From Phaseolus vulgaris (Eukaryota; Streptophyta; Magnoliopsida; Fabales; Fabaceae): DNA of 64,000 bases. The translations under genes and the position numbers were made by a program. The notes below the pieces were generated by a model that saw only the letters and a program-made list of their open reading frames with translations, did not search any database and had not been told where the DNA came from. The stretch covers positions 81,126 to 145,125 of the forward strand of contig NW_027174117.1 of the NCBI RefSeq assembly GCF_000499845.2, read 5' to 3'. Of the stretch, positions 1 through 10,511 are shown one piece after another (position 1 is the first letter of the stretch; each line of letters starts with the position of its first letter).

Positions 1-1215
1 ACGCCGCTAAGATCCGGCAGCTTCATCTTCATGTGGCGCGTGGAGGCTACTGCGTTCAGCCTGTTCAACACCGGTCTGCTCAACAAGATGTTGTAGGCTC
101 CCACGGGGTCATTGTCGTGCGGCACAACATCCTGTAGATCCGCCCTCGTGAACACGAGGTCTGACTCCCACGGGTTACCTGAGATTCTTTCTTCATTTGA
201 ATTGACCGCCCTCGCTTATTTCTTCCGTTGGGAGGCAGTGGGTCCTCCCCCGGAAAAGCCACCAGCAATGGTGTGGACCTTGCCAAGGACAGGCATCTCG
301 TGCGCTTGTTCTTCCACTGGTGATGGCAGGGTCGCGGTCATGGCGGGCTCTGCGATGTAATCCTTCAAAAACCCGCTTCTCACCAACTCATCTAGCTGGT
401 ATCCCAGCGACAGGCAGTTGTTGATGTGATGACCGAAAGCTCCATGGAACTCGCACCAAGAGTCCTTGCGAGGCCCTAGCACCTTGTCAATCTTCGCCGG
501 TCGCCTCAACCTTTCAGCTATATTGGGTACGGCAATTAGGTCCTTCAATTCCACTACAAAGTCGTATCTCACTGGTCTGGCCCTTTCCCTGGCCGGGCGA
601 TTTCCTCCCGCTCGACCCCTGGGCTAGGGTTTTCTTGTCTCATAGGGGCATCTCCCCTCTGGCTTCTTGCTCCCTGTCGTGGTCTCGTTGACCCTGACGG
701 GTTGAGCCCGCGTCTGCGCTCTCGGTCGTGAGGGTACAACGCTGGTGCGCTACTCACACACCTCTCCCTCAAAGGCGATATGCTCCACCGCGCGACGCCT
801 TATTTCAGCGAAGGTCTTGGGGCGATTGCGAATGATGGATTCGTAAAAAGGTCCGGGACACACGCCCTTTCTGAATGCGTACACTATCATGGGCTCTTTC
901 GTAGTACCAACCTTTACTACTTGGGCCCCGAAACGGTTGATGTACTCCTTCAAGGTGTTTCCTTGATATTGTTTCACATCAAACAGGTCATACGAAACTG
1001 GCGGCAGGGCCCTGTTCGCTAAGTATTGCTCCCTAAACAACCGCGACAGCTGCTGGTAGGAGGTGATATGGCCGTTTGGAAGGCTGATGAACCAATCCAT
1101 GGCCATCCCCGTCAAGGTGCTCATAAAGAGCTTGCACCTCACGGCATCGGAGCCGCCTACTAGCACCATCTGCGTGTGGAATGCAGTGAGGTGCGCCTCA
1201 GGATCCTCCATCCCG
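1..1215 (-). pseudogene. Decayed Tat-type Ty3/gypsy gag-protease remnant (G)
   Basis: Reading leftwards from about 1215, the translation matches the gag core of the other Tat elements here (the EDPEAHLTAFHTQ block, then the GGSDAV, MDWF and VSYDLFDV blocks). A CX2HX4HX4C zinc-knuckle-like motif lies near 415-457 and a GGFSGGG motif near 235-260. The frame changes near 570-770, so gag is broken. Close to the left edge, around 95-105, the sequence jumps from the DVVPHDNDP block straight to a block matching YNILLGRP, which removes the stretch holding the protease DQGSSAD active site. It is clearly more divergent than elements A, B, E and F, so it is an older or separate family. No LTR lies at its 5' side: it abuts copia gag at about 1215, so it was truncated by a rearrangement. 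Confidence 0.8.
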
Positions 1216-1428
1216 AGCTGATGGAGCATGAAATAGAGCTGAAAAGATTGAAAGAACAAGAAACTGTGGAAAAGAAAGCCAAAGGAATTGCCCTAAAAAC
1301 TACCATGGAACATGATACAGGTGAGGAAGAAGATGATCCTGAACATGATGAGACTTTGAGTCTGCTCACCAGAAAATTCAGTAGGTTTCTTAGAAAGAAA
1401 AACCGTGACAGAACTCAACAAAGAAAGA
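1216..1428 (+). pseudogene. Ty1/copia gag fragment (copia piece 1 of 3)
   Basis: An open frame with a charged C-terminal gag segment and an LLTRKFSRFLRKK motif, typical of plant copia gag (UBN2-type) just before the zinc knuckle. Its 5' part and 5' LTR are missing, because it begins at the junction with the decayed Tat gag at about 1215. It ends at an insertion whose AAAGA target duplication occupies 1424-1428. Skipping the insertion brings the reading frame back in phase with the zinc-knuckle piece that starts at 11808, so the two pieces were once one gag gene. Confidence 0.75.
1424..1428. repeat. Target-site duplication AAAGA, left copy
   Basis: The 5-bp direct repeat AAAGA here and at 11808-11812 brackets the insertion starting TGATG at 1429 and ending CATCA at 11807. 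Collapsing one copy restores the copia gag frame. Confidence 0.8.
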
Positions 1429-2358
1429 TGATGCGATTCCACTAGCACAATTAGAATGATTCTTGACATTCTTAGGAATCAACTTGAGTTGGACAATAGT
1501 TAGACACTTTCTCTTAGAATTGGATCAATGTTCTAAGTCAAGAACTCACCAAAACTAGCACCAAATCCAAACTCATATGGAAGTTCCAATTATAGTCAAA
1601 TTGAACCGATTAAAATGAAAGAAGAAGCAATTGCACCGAATAGAATTAGCTAAAAACTGAAATGAACCGAACATAAAGGCTGGAAATGAATAAGAACAAC
1701 AATGAACAACATGGAAACAAAGGAACCGAACCAAAACATCTAAGGATTGAAAACTGCTGAACAGAAATTCAAGAACAACAAGCTAAACATGAACAATTGA
1801 AAGAGAAGGAAGGAAGGAGAGGAGAAAGCTCATGAAGATGGATGTATGGTTGGATGATCACGCTACTAGAAGGATGAAGACTCCTAGATGAGTGTGCAAG
1901 CTGCCACTTGAGGTAACCATGGAACCATCAAGATAAGACTAGTGAAGAAGACACAAAGCTCTCCAATGCTCTCTCAAAATTTGAGTATAGTTTCTTTAGT
2001 CTAAATTGAAATCTGAATTGTACAAGCTAAGCACCTTTATTTATAGCCTAGAGGTGCTGAAAAATAGGTGGGAAAATTCAAATAAACTCATTTGAAATTC
2101 CCACCAAAAACAAGTCACATGGGAGGTGTGACCTTTTTCTACTATGACACCTCCTAAAAACTACACCTACACCACTCTCCTAAGTCACATGGACAATGTG
2201 ACTTTATTTTACATTTTCTCACTCCTTTATTTAATAACCACACCTCCTAAAACTATACAAGAGTATTTCAAAGCTTGGCCTTGCCCCTCATGTGATGGAC
2301 TTGGGCTCTTTGGGCTTTGGCCTTCTTGCTCTTGGGCTTGGGCTTTGGGCTTGGGCCT
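1429..2358. mobile_element. Solo-LTR-like insertion in copia gag, left part
   Basis: The unit starts TGATG, and its far end at 11807 is CATCA, so the ends are the short inverted repeats expected of an LTR. Without element A1 it is about 1.05 kb, and I see no coding capacity. A TATA-like stretch sits at 2036-2046 and is flanked by an inverted repeat (AGCACCT ... AGGTGCT). Further right come two similar blocks with AAGTCACATGG, and from about 2289 a TTGGGCTT-rich stretch. These fit a promoter-bearing solo LTR. The family is unknown and it resembles none of the Tat LTRs here. A small non-autonomous element is the alternative. Confidence 0.65.
2354..2358. repeat. Target-site duplication GGCCT of A1, left copy
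   Basis: GGCCT directly precedes the A1 5' LTR and recurs at 11686-11690 directly after its 3' LTR. Confidence 0.9.
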
Positions 2359-3531
2359 TGATCCGATCGGTCATCGGTAGTCGATGACGTCAGCAGCAGA
2401 GAACCACGTGGATCACTCGCGAGGTGACACGCGGACCAGGTGACAGGTAGATCGGGGTGAACGTGATCGGTTGTCACTAACCAAATGACCACCGACAGAT
2501 CAGGCGGCAGCGAAGTCAGGGGATAGATCACCCAGAACGGAGATCGGTGGTCAGTAATCAAATGGCCACCAACAGACCAGTTCCCAAATGAACGCCTGGG
2601 GGCAGAACGCGGGAAGCAATAGATCACCGATCAGTCATCGGGTGCATGGTCATCGGGGTCTCGTGTTACACGCAGTTAAACTGGGACTGAGGTTCCCAGC
2701 GAGAGCGTTACGCATGGACCTCGCATGAGCACATCTCAGGGAATCGTGCAAGAGAGTGGCCTGAGGGAACTAGTAAACCAGTCAGTGATTGGTGATTCCC
2801 TCAACCCGTTACGTGCGCGATAGCGTGAAGGGTAAGCCGTCTACGCAGAGAGCAACGCTTGGTGAGTGTGCCTAGACCAGCCACACCTGGCGTTCTCCTG
2901 AGAGTATGCGATTTACCCAGATGGAAGAAATATGCTAAGTTACTCCGCAAGGGAATAACTTAGTACACAAAGAGAAGCGCTAGAGCCCTTCAAGTAGTGA
3001 CACGTGTAGGGTCAGATGTGAGTCGCATGCCTCCACGTGTCATCATCTGAGAAGGGCGCGGTCCAGATAAAGGTGCACTCCGTACCGTTAAAGGTACAGA
3101 CAAGCGCAGCCAAGCCCAGAGACGCGCGGACATGCACAGACACCCACACTCTACTGATTCTGGAGGTACATTGTCTCAGAAAAGCATAACAGGGTTCTGA
3201 CACATGCCAGAGGGGCATAACAGAATTCTGTTAGGCCCAGATACAGAGAGAGACATAAAATAGAATCAGGGAGAGATTGAGGGATACGAGAAAAAAGAGA
3301 GCAAGAGTTTTTCACACACACTACTAGTTTTTCTCATTTGGTGGTTCTGTGGTCTAACTCGATCGTCGGAGTGCAAACGGCCGCTAGAGGCGCCGTCTGT
3401 GTGTTTTGCAGGTCACGTTTGGAGATCCAAGAGAAGATTCTGAGGGTGATTTTGCAGAGAACACAGTCGCGTAGACGGGACAGAGAGTGCTACAAAGCGA
3501 TTCCTCCACGTTCGAGTTGTCGGCAGGATCA
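2359..3531 (+). repeat. A1 5' LTR
   Basis: The 1,173-bp LTR has 6-bp inverted ends, TGATCC and GGATCA. The palindrome TGACGTCA lies at 2385-2392, and G-box-type ACGTG motifs occur through U3 (for example near 3000 and 3035). A TATA-like CATAAAATA is at 3254-3262, which places R/U5 over the last 250 bp or so. U5 contains the block ACGGCCGCTAGAGGCGCCG, shared with the C and F LTRs. Confidence 0.9.
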
Positions 3532-3533
3532 TT

Positions 3534-3551
3534 TGGCGCCCACCGTGGGGC
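3534..3551 (+). other. A1 primer-binding site
   Basis: TGGCGCCCACCGTGGGGC starts two bases after the 5' LTR, where a tRNA primer for minus-strand synthesis anneals. The same sequence follows the 5' LTRs of B, D, E and F. I cannot assign the tRNA with confidence. Confidence 0.75.
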
Positions 3552-3629
3552 ACGAGTGAATCGTGGTCCCATATACACCACAGTTTTTGAAGCTTACCAG
3601 AGTTTTACCAAGTTCTTTGCTAGGGAAAG

Positions 3630-5696
3630 ATGCCAAGAAACAGACAACCATCACCTGCGCCATCTGCTGACGAAGGAGCTGTGACGATGGCGCAGGTCCT
3701 GGAGATGGTGCGCACGCTGCAGGATAACGCCGCAGCGTCGAGAGTTGAACAAGAGAGGATGCAGACGGAGTTGGCTGCGTCACAGAGTAGGAACGACGAG
3801 CTGAATCGCATCAATGAAGAGATGAGGAGGACGTTGCAGGCACAGAGGGAACACGCGGTTGACGAAAGGGTGTCGAGGCAACCGTCGCCTCCAAGAGCGT
3901 TCCCCATGCCATTCTCCACTGAAGTCATGGGAACCATGGTGCCTCCCAACCTGGTGGGGGTAAAGGCGTCGTTCACAGGGGTAGAAGATCCGGAGGCGCA
4001 TCTGACGGCGTTCTACACCCAGATGATGTTGTCTGGGGGCTCAGACGCTGTGTACTGCAAAATGTTCATGAGCACACTAAGCGGAATCGCCATGGAGTGG
4101 TTCGTGAGCTTACCAGGAGGACATATCACGTCTTTCCCTCAGTTTTCAAAGCTTTTCATTGAGCAGTACATCGTCAACAAAGCACCCGCAGTGGTGTCAT
4201 ACGATTTGTTCGATGTACGACAATACCAAGGCGAGTCGCTGAAGGACTATCTCAACCGCTTTGGAGCACAAGTGGTTAGACTGCCCAGCAAGGATGAGGA
4301 TATGCTGGTGCACGCGTTTAAGAAGGGAGTGTTGCCTGGTCCCTTCAGTGAGTCCCTCATCAGGAGCCATCCCAGCACCTTTGCAGAGATCCGACGACGC
4401 GCGGTGGCGCACATAGTGGCAGAAACAGAGGTTTCTGAGAAAAGAGGAAGTGTTGCACCACCAAGACCGCGTGGAGGGCAAGGGAAGCCGCAGCAGCAAG
4501 CAAGGGTGCATGAGGCCAAGGAGGGGAAGAAGGTGCAGGGAAAACCTCGTCCCTATCCACCAGGCAAGGATCAGAGCAGGGGGCGTGCAAGGGAGAATAA
4601 CGCACCCCCAAGATACAATTTCATGGTGGGATTGGCGGATCTCATCGCGCTTCCTGCTGTGGCAGCGAGATTACGAGTACCGGAGAAGACAGATAAGGTA
4701 CTGGGAAGGAAGAAAAATGAATGTTGTGAGTTTCACCAGGCCTTTGCCCACACACTCCACTCCTGTTTGGCGTTGGGACACCAACTGGCAGAGTTGGTGA
4801 AGTCTGGGTTCCTGGCAGACTACCTGCGTGAGCCGCAGGGTGATCGCGCGTCGGGATCCCAAGCTGGAGAACAGCAGCATGAAGTCCCTGTACACGGGGA
4901 AATGCAAACAATCGCGGGGGGCTTCTCTGGCGGGGGATGCACCGCGTCACAGAGAAGGAGGTACGCTCGATCGGTTATGGCGGTAGACTCGGTAGACGAG
5001 AGCCATTACCCTGAAGTAGATATTGTGTTCAGGAAAGCTGACCTACGGGACGTTGTCCCGCACGATAACGACCCTGTGGTCATTTCCCTCATCACGGCAG
5101 GAAGACGAGTGCACAGAGTGCTCGTAGATCAAGGAAGCTCGGCAGACGTCATGTTCTGGCCGACGTTTAACAAGTTGCAGTTGTCCCCTAATCAACTGAG
5201 GCCGTATACCGGGTGTCTCTACGGTTTTGCAGGAGATCAGGTAGAGGTGTGGGGATACATTGAGCTGAGGACAACGTTCACTGATGGAACGACAGCCCGC
5301 ACTGAAAGGATAAAGTACTTGGTGGTGAACGCCCCTTCTGCGTACAACATTTTGTTGGGGAGGCCAACCCTCAATAGGTTGGGCGCAATACCATCAACGA
5401 GGCACATGAAGCTGAAGCTGCCGTCGATGGAGGGGACCGTAATAACCATCAAGTCGGATCAGGCTGAGACTAGACGCTGTTATGAGAACAGCCTAAAGCA
5501 GAAGAGAAGCGTATGCCACGTCACCACGACACCCCCACCAGGTGTGCGCGAAGAGCGATCGGTGGTTAGGGAAACACAGGGTGCTCAGAGGATGGAGAAC
5601 GCTACGGTGGGGGGCTCCCAGGTAGCTCAGGTGGAAGAAGAAGAGGAAGGTGCGATCGCTCCTCGCGAGTCAGGGTGGTCGCAGGAATGTTGCTAG
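3630..5696 (+). CDS. gag-pro: A1 gag-protease polyprotein (688 aa, C-terminally truncated)
   Basis: The start MPRNRQPS is conserved with F. An N-terminal coiled-coil-like segment (about residues 20-75) precedes the Ty3-type gag core (about 115-220, with the EDPEAHLTAF, YCKMFMSTL and YDLFDVRQYQGESL blocks). Then come a basic linker and a CX2HX4HX4C zinc-knuckle-like motif near residue 370, in which the second knuckle cysteine is histidine. The aspartic protease follows, with active site DQGSSADVMFW near residue 500 and a YNILLGRPTLNR block. The frame should continue into RT, but a deletion joins a point near 5672 directly to the aRNase H, so translation stops after a few foreign residues. Gag and protease could still be made. 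RT cannot. Confidence 0.85.
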   Translation: MPRNRQPSPAPSADEGAVTMAQVLEMVRTLQDNAAASRVEQERMQTELAASQSRNDELNRINEEMRRTLQAQREHAVDERVSRQPSPPRAFPMPFSTEVMGTMVPPNLVGVKASFTGVEDPEAHLTAFYTQMMLSGGSDAVYCKMFMSTLSGIAMEWFVSLPGGHITSFPQFSKLFIEQYIVNKAPAVVSYDLFDVRQYQGESLKDYLNRFGAQVVRLPSKDEDMLVHAFKKGVLPGPFSESLIRSHPSTFAEIRRRAVAHIVAETEVSEKRGSVAPPRPRGGQGKPQQQARVHEAKEGKKVQGKPRPYPPGKDQSRGRARENNAPPRYNFMVGLADLIALPAVAARLRVPEKTDKVLGRKKNECCEFHQAFAHTLHSCLALGHQLAELVKSGFLADYLREPQGDRASGSQAGEQQHEVPVHGEMQTIAGGFSGGGCTASQRRRYARSVMAVDSVDESHYPEVDIVFRKADLRDVVPHDNDPVVISLITAGRRVHRVLVDQGSSADVMFWPTFNKLQLSPNQLRPYTGCLYGFAGDQVEVWGYIELRTTFTDGTTARTERIKYLVVNAPSAYNILLGRPTLNRLGAIPSTRHMKLKLPSMEGTVITIKSDQAETRRCYENSLKQKRSVCHVTTTPPPGVREERSVVRETQGAQRMENATVGGSQVAQVEEEEEGAIAPRESGWSQECC

Positions 5697-7360
5697 CAAG
5701 AGAAATGGGAGCAAGAAACCTGCTGGCCAAAAGCGACTCTTTGCTAGTCACCGGGCAGGTCACAGGGGAGTTCCAGGCAAAGGATCCCCAGATGGCAGCC
5801 TACCTGGAGTATGTACAGCTCCTGAAGACGTCCTTCACCGAGTTTGAATTGGTGCACGTGCCAAGAGAGCAAAATGCCAGAGCAGACCTGCTTGCCAAGC
5901 TGGCCAGCTCAGGCAAGGGGGGGAAGCAGAGGACCGTCATTCAGGAGACCTTGAAGGTACCGCGAGCGTTCGTGTCGGACAACCAGGTACTTCATGTGTG
6001 CAGATCAATGGAGCGTCTAACGATCGGTCATCGGTCGTTGACTCAAGAAACGTTGAAAGCACCGAGGGTGAGAGCGCGACCGTCGAAGATCGATGAGTCG
6101 ATGGAGGTCCGCGCGGTGAAGGAACCCGACACCTGGATAACACCATACCAGTTGTACTTAGAAGATGGTGTACTTCCATTTGACGTGGCAGAGGCAAAAA
6201 GGATAAAGAGGAGCTCAAGTAAGTTTACTCTAATTGATGGAAACCTCTTTAGATTTGGAATTTCTCACCCTGTGCAGATCTGTGTGCACGACGAGCAATG
6301 CACCAGACTCATGTCTGAGCTGCACGAGGGGGTGTGCGGAAGCCACGTAGGTGGTCGCGCTTTGGCAGGTAGGATACTCCGTGCGGGGTACTACTGGCCA
6401 AAGCTGAAGGAAGACTGCATAAGGTTTGCTCAGCGCTGCAAACAGTGTCAACTGCACGCAGACTGGCACAAGGCACCTCCTGAGGAGTTGAGGTCCATCC
6501 ATAGCCCGTGGCCATTCCACACATGGGGGATCGACATCCTAGGACCTTTTCCCCTGGCGATAAGGCAGATGAAGTTTCTCATCGTGGCCATCGAGTACTT
6601 CACCAAGTGGGTGGAGGCAGAACCAGTCGCACACATCACCGCACAGAAAGTCGAGCACTTCGTCTGGAAGAACATCGTCTGCCGCTTCGGAATACCCAAG
6701 AGGTTGGTCTCCGACAATGGCACCCAGTTCACGAGTCATCAGCTGAGGAAGATGTGTGAAGAGTTAAAGATACAACAGGTTTTCGCTTCAGTGGAACACC
6801 CACAAACCAATGGGCAGGTGGAGTCGGCCAATCGAGTACTGCTCAGGGGGCTGAAGCGAAGACTAGACAAGGCCAAAGGAGGCTGGGCAGAGGAGGTCCC
6901 CAGAATTGTATGGTCTTATCATACCACCCCACAGTCCAGCACCCATGAGACACCCTTCAGCCTTGTCTACGGGACAGACGCCATGATCCCCGTGGAGATA
7001 CAGGAGAGCTCCCCCAGATTCTTGAATTTCATTGCTGAAGGGTCCAATGAAGAGCGAAAGGTGAATCTCGACCTACTGGACGAGGTGCGAGAAGAAGCCA
7101 GAGTCAGTGCTGAAGCCGTAAAGAGAAGACTAGAACGGAGGCACAACTCTAAGGTGAGGCTCAGGCGCTTCCAGGAAGGTGACCTGGTGATGAGAAAGGC
7201 GCATCAGAATGAGATGGAGAACAAGTTGTCTCCAAAGTGGACAGGCCCGTACAGAGTGATTGAGACGTTGGAGAACGGAGCTTATCGGCTAGAAACTCTG
7301 GAGGGAGGAGCAATCCCTAGAACGTGGAACGCCACCCACTTGAAATTTTACTTCAGTTAA
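5675..7360 (+). pseudogene. A1 pol remnant: partial aRNase H plus integrase
   Basis: This lies in another frame from the upstream gag-protease ORF. It begins inside the second, archaeal-type RNase H (the LLAREMGARNLLAKSDSLL block). It then holds the spacer, the integrase HHCC zinc domain (near 6320-6455), the DDE core (WGIDILGPF near 6527, SDNGTQF near 6712 and HPQTNGQVESAN near 6799) and the C-terminal KWTGPYRV domain. The stop at 7358-7360 matches F. The integrase part has no further break, but with no RT and no upstream frame it would not be made as part of a polyprotein. Mobilisation would have needed enzymes in trans, unless the deletion came after insertion. Confidence 0.85.
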
Positions 7361-7432
7361 GTTGTAAAGTAGTTGCGTTCTCGCGCGAAAGATACATTCT
7401 TTGTATATAGTGGGAACAGTTGAACAGACAAG

Positions 7433-7478
7433 GGGGCACTCTTTTCCCTAAGGAGGGTTTTTAACGAGGCCACCCAAT
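7433..7478 (+). promoter_or_regulatory. Conserved post-pol motif (A1)
   Basis: A GGGGCACTCTT...CCCTAAGGAGGG...GAGGCCACCCAAT block lies just after the pol stop and is conserved in A1, B, E and F, although the surrounding non-coding DNA differs. CCCT-AAGG-AGGG can form a short hairpin. Similar GTTTTTAACGAGGC motifs are common near the 3' end of many plant LTR elements; their role is not settled. Confidence 0.6.
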
Positions 7479-7721
7479 TAAAAAATTTCCAGCATATCAA
7501 GTGTGCGCAAGTATTAAAGTTAAAATCCTCCTTGCCCCAGGCGCAAGTGCAGATGATCGGTTAGGCCTTACTCGCCCTAGGCGCGAGTACTGGCACTGAT
7601 CTAAGTCTTCCTCACCCCAGGTGTGAACGCAGGCAGCTAAGGGTTTGAAAAGCCAGGGGTGCTAGTAAGCCAAGTACTAAAAAGTTGTGCAGAAGTATAA
7701 ATTTACAAAAAAGAGAAGAGA

Positions 7722-10192
7722 TCAAGGAGGAGGGGTGAGCTTTCCATCTACCACTTCGTGATAAATGCTGAATTGCGAGAGGTCCAAGTCTGGGAGAACG
7801 CATCGGATCTGCTCGAGTGCCAGCTCGAATCCGTCAGTAAGGGCATCAGCACCCACGTTCATCAGATCAGCTTTCTCCGCCTCCAGTTTTTGCTTCAAGG
7901 CCTCCGCAGCATTTCTCTCAGTGGTAAGGGCAGCAAGGGAAGAGGCAGCCTCTTCCAGTTGGCCCTTGGCTTCAGACAGTTTGCCCACCACCTCCTCAAG
8001 CCTCTTCTCTCCAGCAGCGGCCGCTTCCTTGGTGGACTCGAGCTCCCCCACTAGTTGAGAGTTCAGTTGGCGTAGGGAGGAGGTCTCGGCCCGCAGCTGC
8101 ACCACCTCGCAGTCCAGAGAGCTAACGGTTTGCCCCATCAAGATCTCAGTATTGATGGTCTCTTGGACCTGCGCTAGGTACTCCCTCCTAGCTTTTTCCA
8201 CCATGCCCCGCATCAGATCTACAGACCCTTGGGCAGCTTCGAAGTCACTTCGCAGCGACTCCTTGTCATGCTCAAGCTCCTTTACCCTCTTCTCCAGGGC
8301 TATTTGCTTGCGGTGTTGGGTGGAAAACTCCAAAGAGAGCACCATCTGCTTAGCCAGGTGCATGTCCACTTCATCCCCGTTCCATTCGACGAGCTCTCGG
8401 TTGCTGATGAGCTGTCGAACCAAGGTGATGACCCGGCTGAAGTTCTCGTGGCTAGCCCCAGAGACGCTTGGTCGCGAGCTCGACCCACCACATTCAGCAG
8501 TAGCAGTGGAGGTTGGCAGTGGTGGCGGGAGACCCCCCGGATGAGCAGAAGCGCCCCCAGCAGGAGGAGCAGATAGACCAAGAGGTTGGCCTGCTGGGGG
8601 GGAGATGACGGTTGAGAAGCTGGAGGCGGCTGTTGGCAGGGAGAGGGAAGGCACGTGGGCTCTGGGGCAGGTTGAGTAGAGGGAGGAGGGGGTGAACCTT
8701 CCTCTACCTCCACCACCTCGATCTCCCCAGGCTGAAGAGATGAGGCCCCCTCAACCGCTGGTAGTTTCCTCTTGCGGTGTATAAGAGGAAAGCCAGAGCT
8801 TTCCTCTTCGGTTGAGGGAGCAGCAGCAGCAGCAGCAAGTGAAGTAGAGGCCTTCACCAGTCTTTTTCTCTTCCTTCCTTGCTCGAGGCCTTCAGCTGGC
8901 GCGACCGAGAGAGGAGGGGCTGCAATGGGCTCGGTGGTGGAAGAAGAGGAGCCAGTTCCTTTGGTCCCCCGAAGCTTGGCAAGCTCCAGCAAAGCTTTCC
9001 TCCTGTCCTTCCCTGACATTGAATCTACATAGATGAGGAAAGGAAGAGTTAGATGGCCTAGTTACGCAAATAAGTCAAAATGTATGCAAGCATGCATGAG
9101 AAGGTGCAAGTATCCTAAGAGGTGGAGGGAAAAGAGCTACCTATGTATTTTTTCAGGGCCAACACATCGAACTCATCTTTGATGAGGCGAGCAGAGTTGT
9201 ACTTGGCCCCCAGGAACAGCCCACATAGCTCGCGCTCGTAGGGGGCCATGGCTTCAAGGTCCCGGGGTTTCTTGAACTCAACCCCAGGAACCCAGTAGAG
9301 GGGGTACCCCTCGAGCAGGGTTGGACTTTGTGCGGTGGCAGATATCATGTAGAACCTGCCTTTCCAGTCTTTGAAGGATTGCTGGTACAGGCCCAAGAGC
9401 ACCCGTCCAGCAACCCCATTCAAACTCACCCAGGACCTGTCCCCGGGGTTCTTCGCCTCGAAGAAGTAAAGGAACACGTCCACGGAGGCATTGAGTCCGA
9501 AGTAATTGCAGAGAATCTGAAATGCCCGGATGAAAGCCCAGGCATTTGGATGGAGTTGGCAGGGCGCGACGTTCAACTCCATCATCAGCTCCTTCTCGAA
9601 AAAGGTGAATGGCAGGCGTAGCTTCAACCTTTTGAAGACGGCGGAGTAGATGAAGACGAAGGGCACCCCATTGGTGGCCCTATCGTCCGCGCAGATGGGC
9701 ATCCCTCGAGGAGGAATGCGGATTTGGTAGGAGGTTGCAACGTAGACCCTCGCAGATGGGCATCCCTCGAGGGGGCCCAGTCGTAGACCCTGGCGTTGTC
9801 ATGGTAGGAGGTTGCAACGGGCGGTGGTGGAGCTGGCGCACTTGCGGAAGGCTGTGCACCAGAAGATGAGGCAATAATGCATGCGGTTTGTTTCAAGCGA
9901 GCCATCGCGAGATAGCTGCAAATGGAGGAAAAACGAAAAGTCAGAATGAATGGAAGAAGAGGGAATGATGAATGGTTCGGTGAAAACAGAGAAGGGGAAG
10001 GAGAAAGAGATGCCCAGGTGAAAAGAGGAAGAAGGAGAAGCAGAAATCAGAGCAAGAACGCGAAAAAACCCTAGCGTGGGTCGAGAGAGGGAAAATAGAG
10101 AAGATGAATGCATGATAACGAGAAAGATAAATGCAATCGGTAAAGATGACCTAAATAGATCCAGGAAGAAGAAAAACCATACCTTTGGGTGA
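7722..10192 (-). pseudogene. A1 antisense spliced gene (Transposase_28-like plus coiled coil), broken
   Basis: The gene is antisense to gag-pol. My model, read leftwards, is: a 5'-UTR intron at 10192-9916 (donor AAAG|GTATGG, acceptor TTTGCAG), a start codon at 9905, exon 2 to 9141, a 116-bp intron at 9140-9025 (ATAG|GTAG ... TGTAG|ATTC), and exon 3 from 9024 to the stop at 7722. Exon 2 resembles the plant putative gypsy-type transposon family (LRLPFTFFEKELMMELN, the FLYFFEAK block and KDWKGRFYMI). Exon 3 has a basic KRKRLVK stretch, proline-rich linkers, a long heptad-rich coiled coil and a conserved PDLDLSQFS...VVDGK tail. Breaks are a scrambled duplication at 9690-9818 and a 1-nt deletion near 8605. 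Splicing is inferred. Confidence 0.7.
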
Positions 10193-10511
10193 TCGCGAGA
10201 GGCTTGGAAGCATAAAACTTGAAGAAGGATGGGTGCGCAGGGAGAGAGTTCGCAGGAAGTCTAAGAGTTGATTGAAGAAGATGAAGGAACGGTGAAGGCG
10301 CACGCCTATTTGAATAAGAGAAGCGCTAGCGACACACCACGCTGGCCGTCGATGGGGCTACGTGTCACGAGATTAAGGAAGGAAGTCCAAATGTTAAAGA
10401 AGCAGCACGTGAGGTGGCACGTGATGCGGTCCCACTTGCCACGTGGACTGAGGGCACGACCACTTAGCCTCTTCGCCGAGAACGAGTTCACGACTCGAGA
10501 CTGGGGGCTTG
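10193..10511 (-). promoter_or_regulatory. Putative promoter and 5' UTR of the A1 antisense gene
   Basis: The stretch between the first antisense donor and the 3' LTR has no ORF. It carries several CACGTG/ACGTG boxes at 10407-10446, including two copies of GCACGTGA 12 bp apart. The 3' end holds the purine tract that primes plus-strand synthesis. Promoter function is inferred. Confidence 0.4.

Noticed and set aside
1176..1445. The 89-codon ORF at 1176 as a small host gene
   Set aside because: Its first residues come from the Tat remnant and its end from an insertion. Only the middle is meaningful, as a copia gag fragment.
2289..2358. GGGCTT-rich stretch as an interstitial telomere-like repeat
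   Set aside because: The units (TTGGGC, TTTGGGC) are irregular and do not match the plant telomere TTTAGGG.
3338..3559. Repeated ORFs in the LTR U5/leader regions (3338, 11492, 26188, 30547) and in U3 (2268, 10394, 29556)
   Set aside because: They sit wholly inside LTRs and recur only because the LTRs recur. They differ at their ends and have no recognisable domain.
4197..4511. Minus-strand ORFs opposite gag and pol (also near 15559, 17046, 46482, 48681)
   Set aside because: They are shadows of the conserved sense frame, with no family resemblance. They are unlike the antisense gene, which lies outside gag-pol and has its own splice sites.
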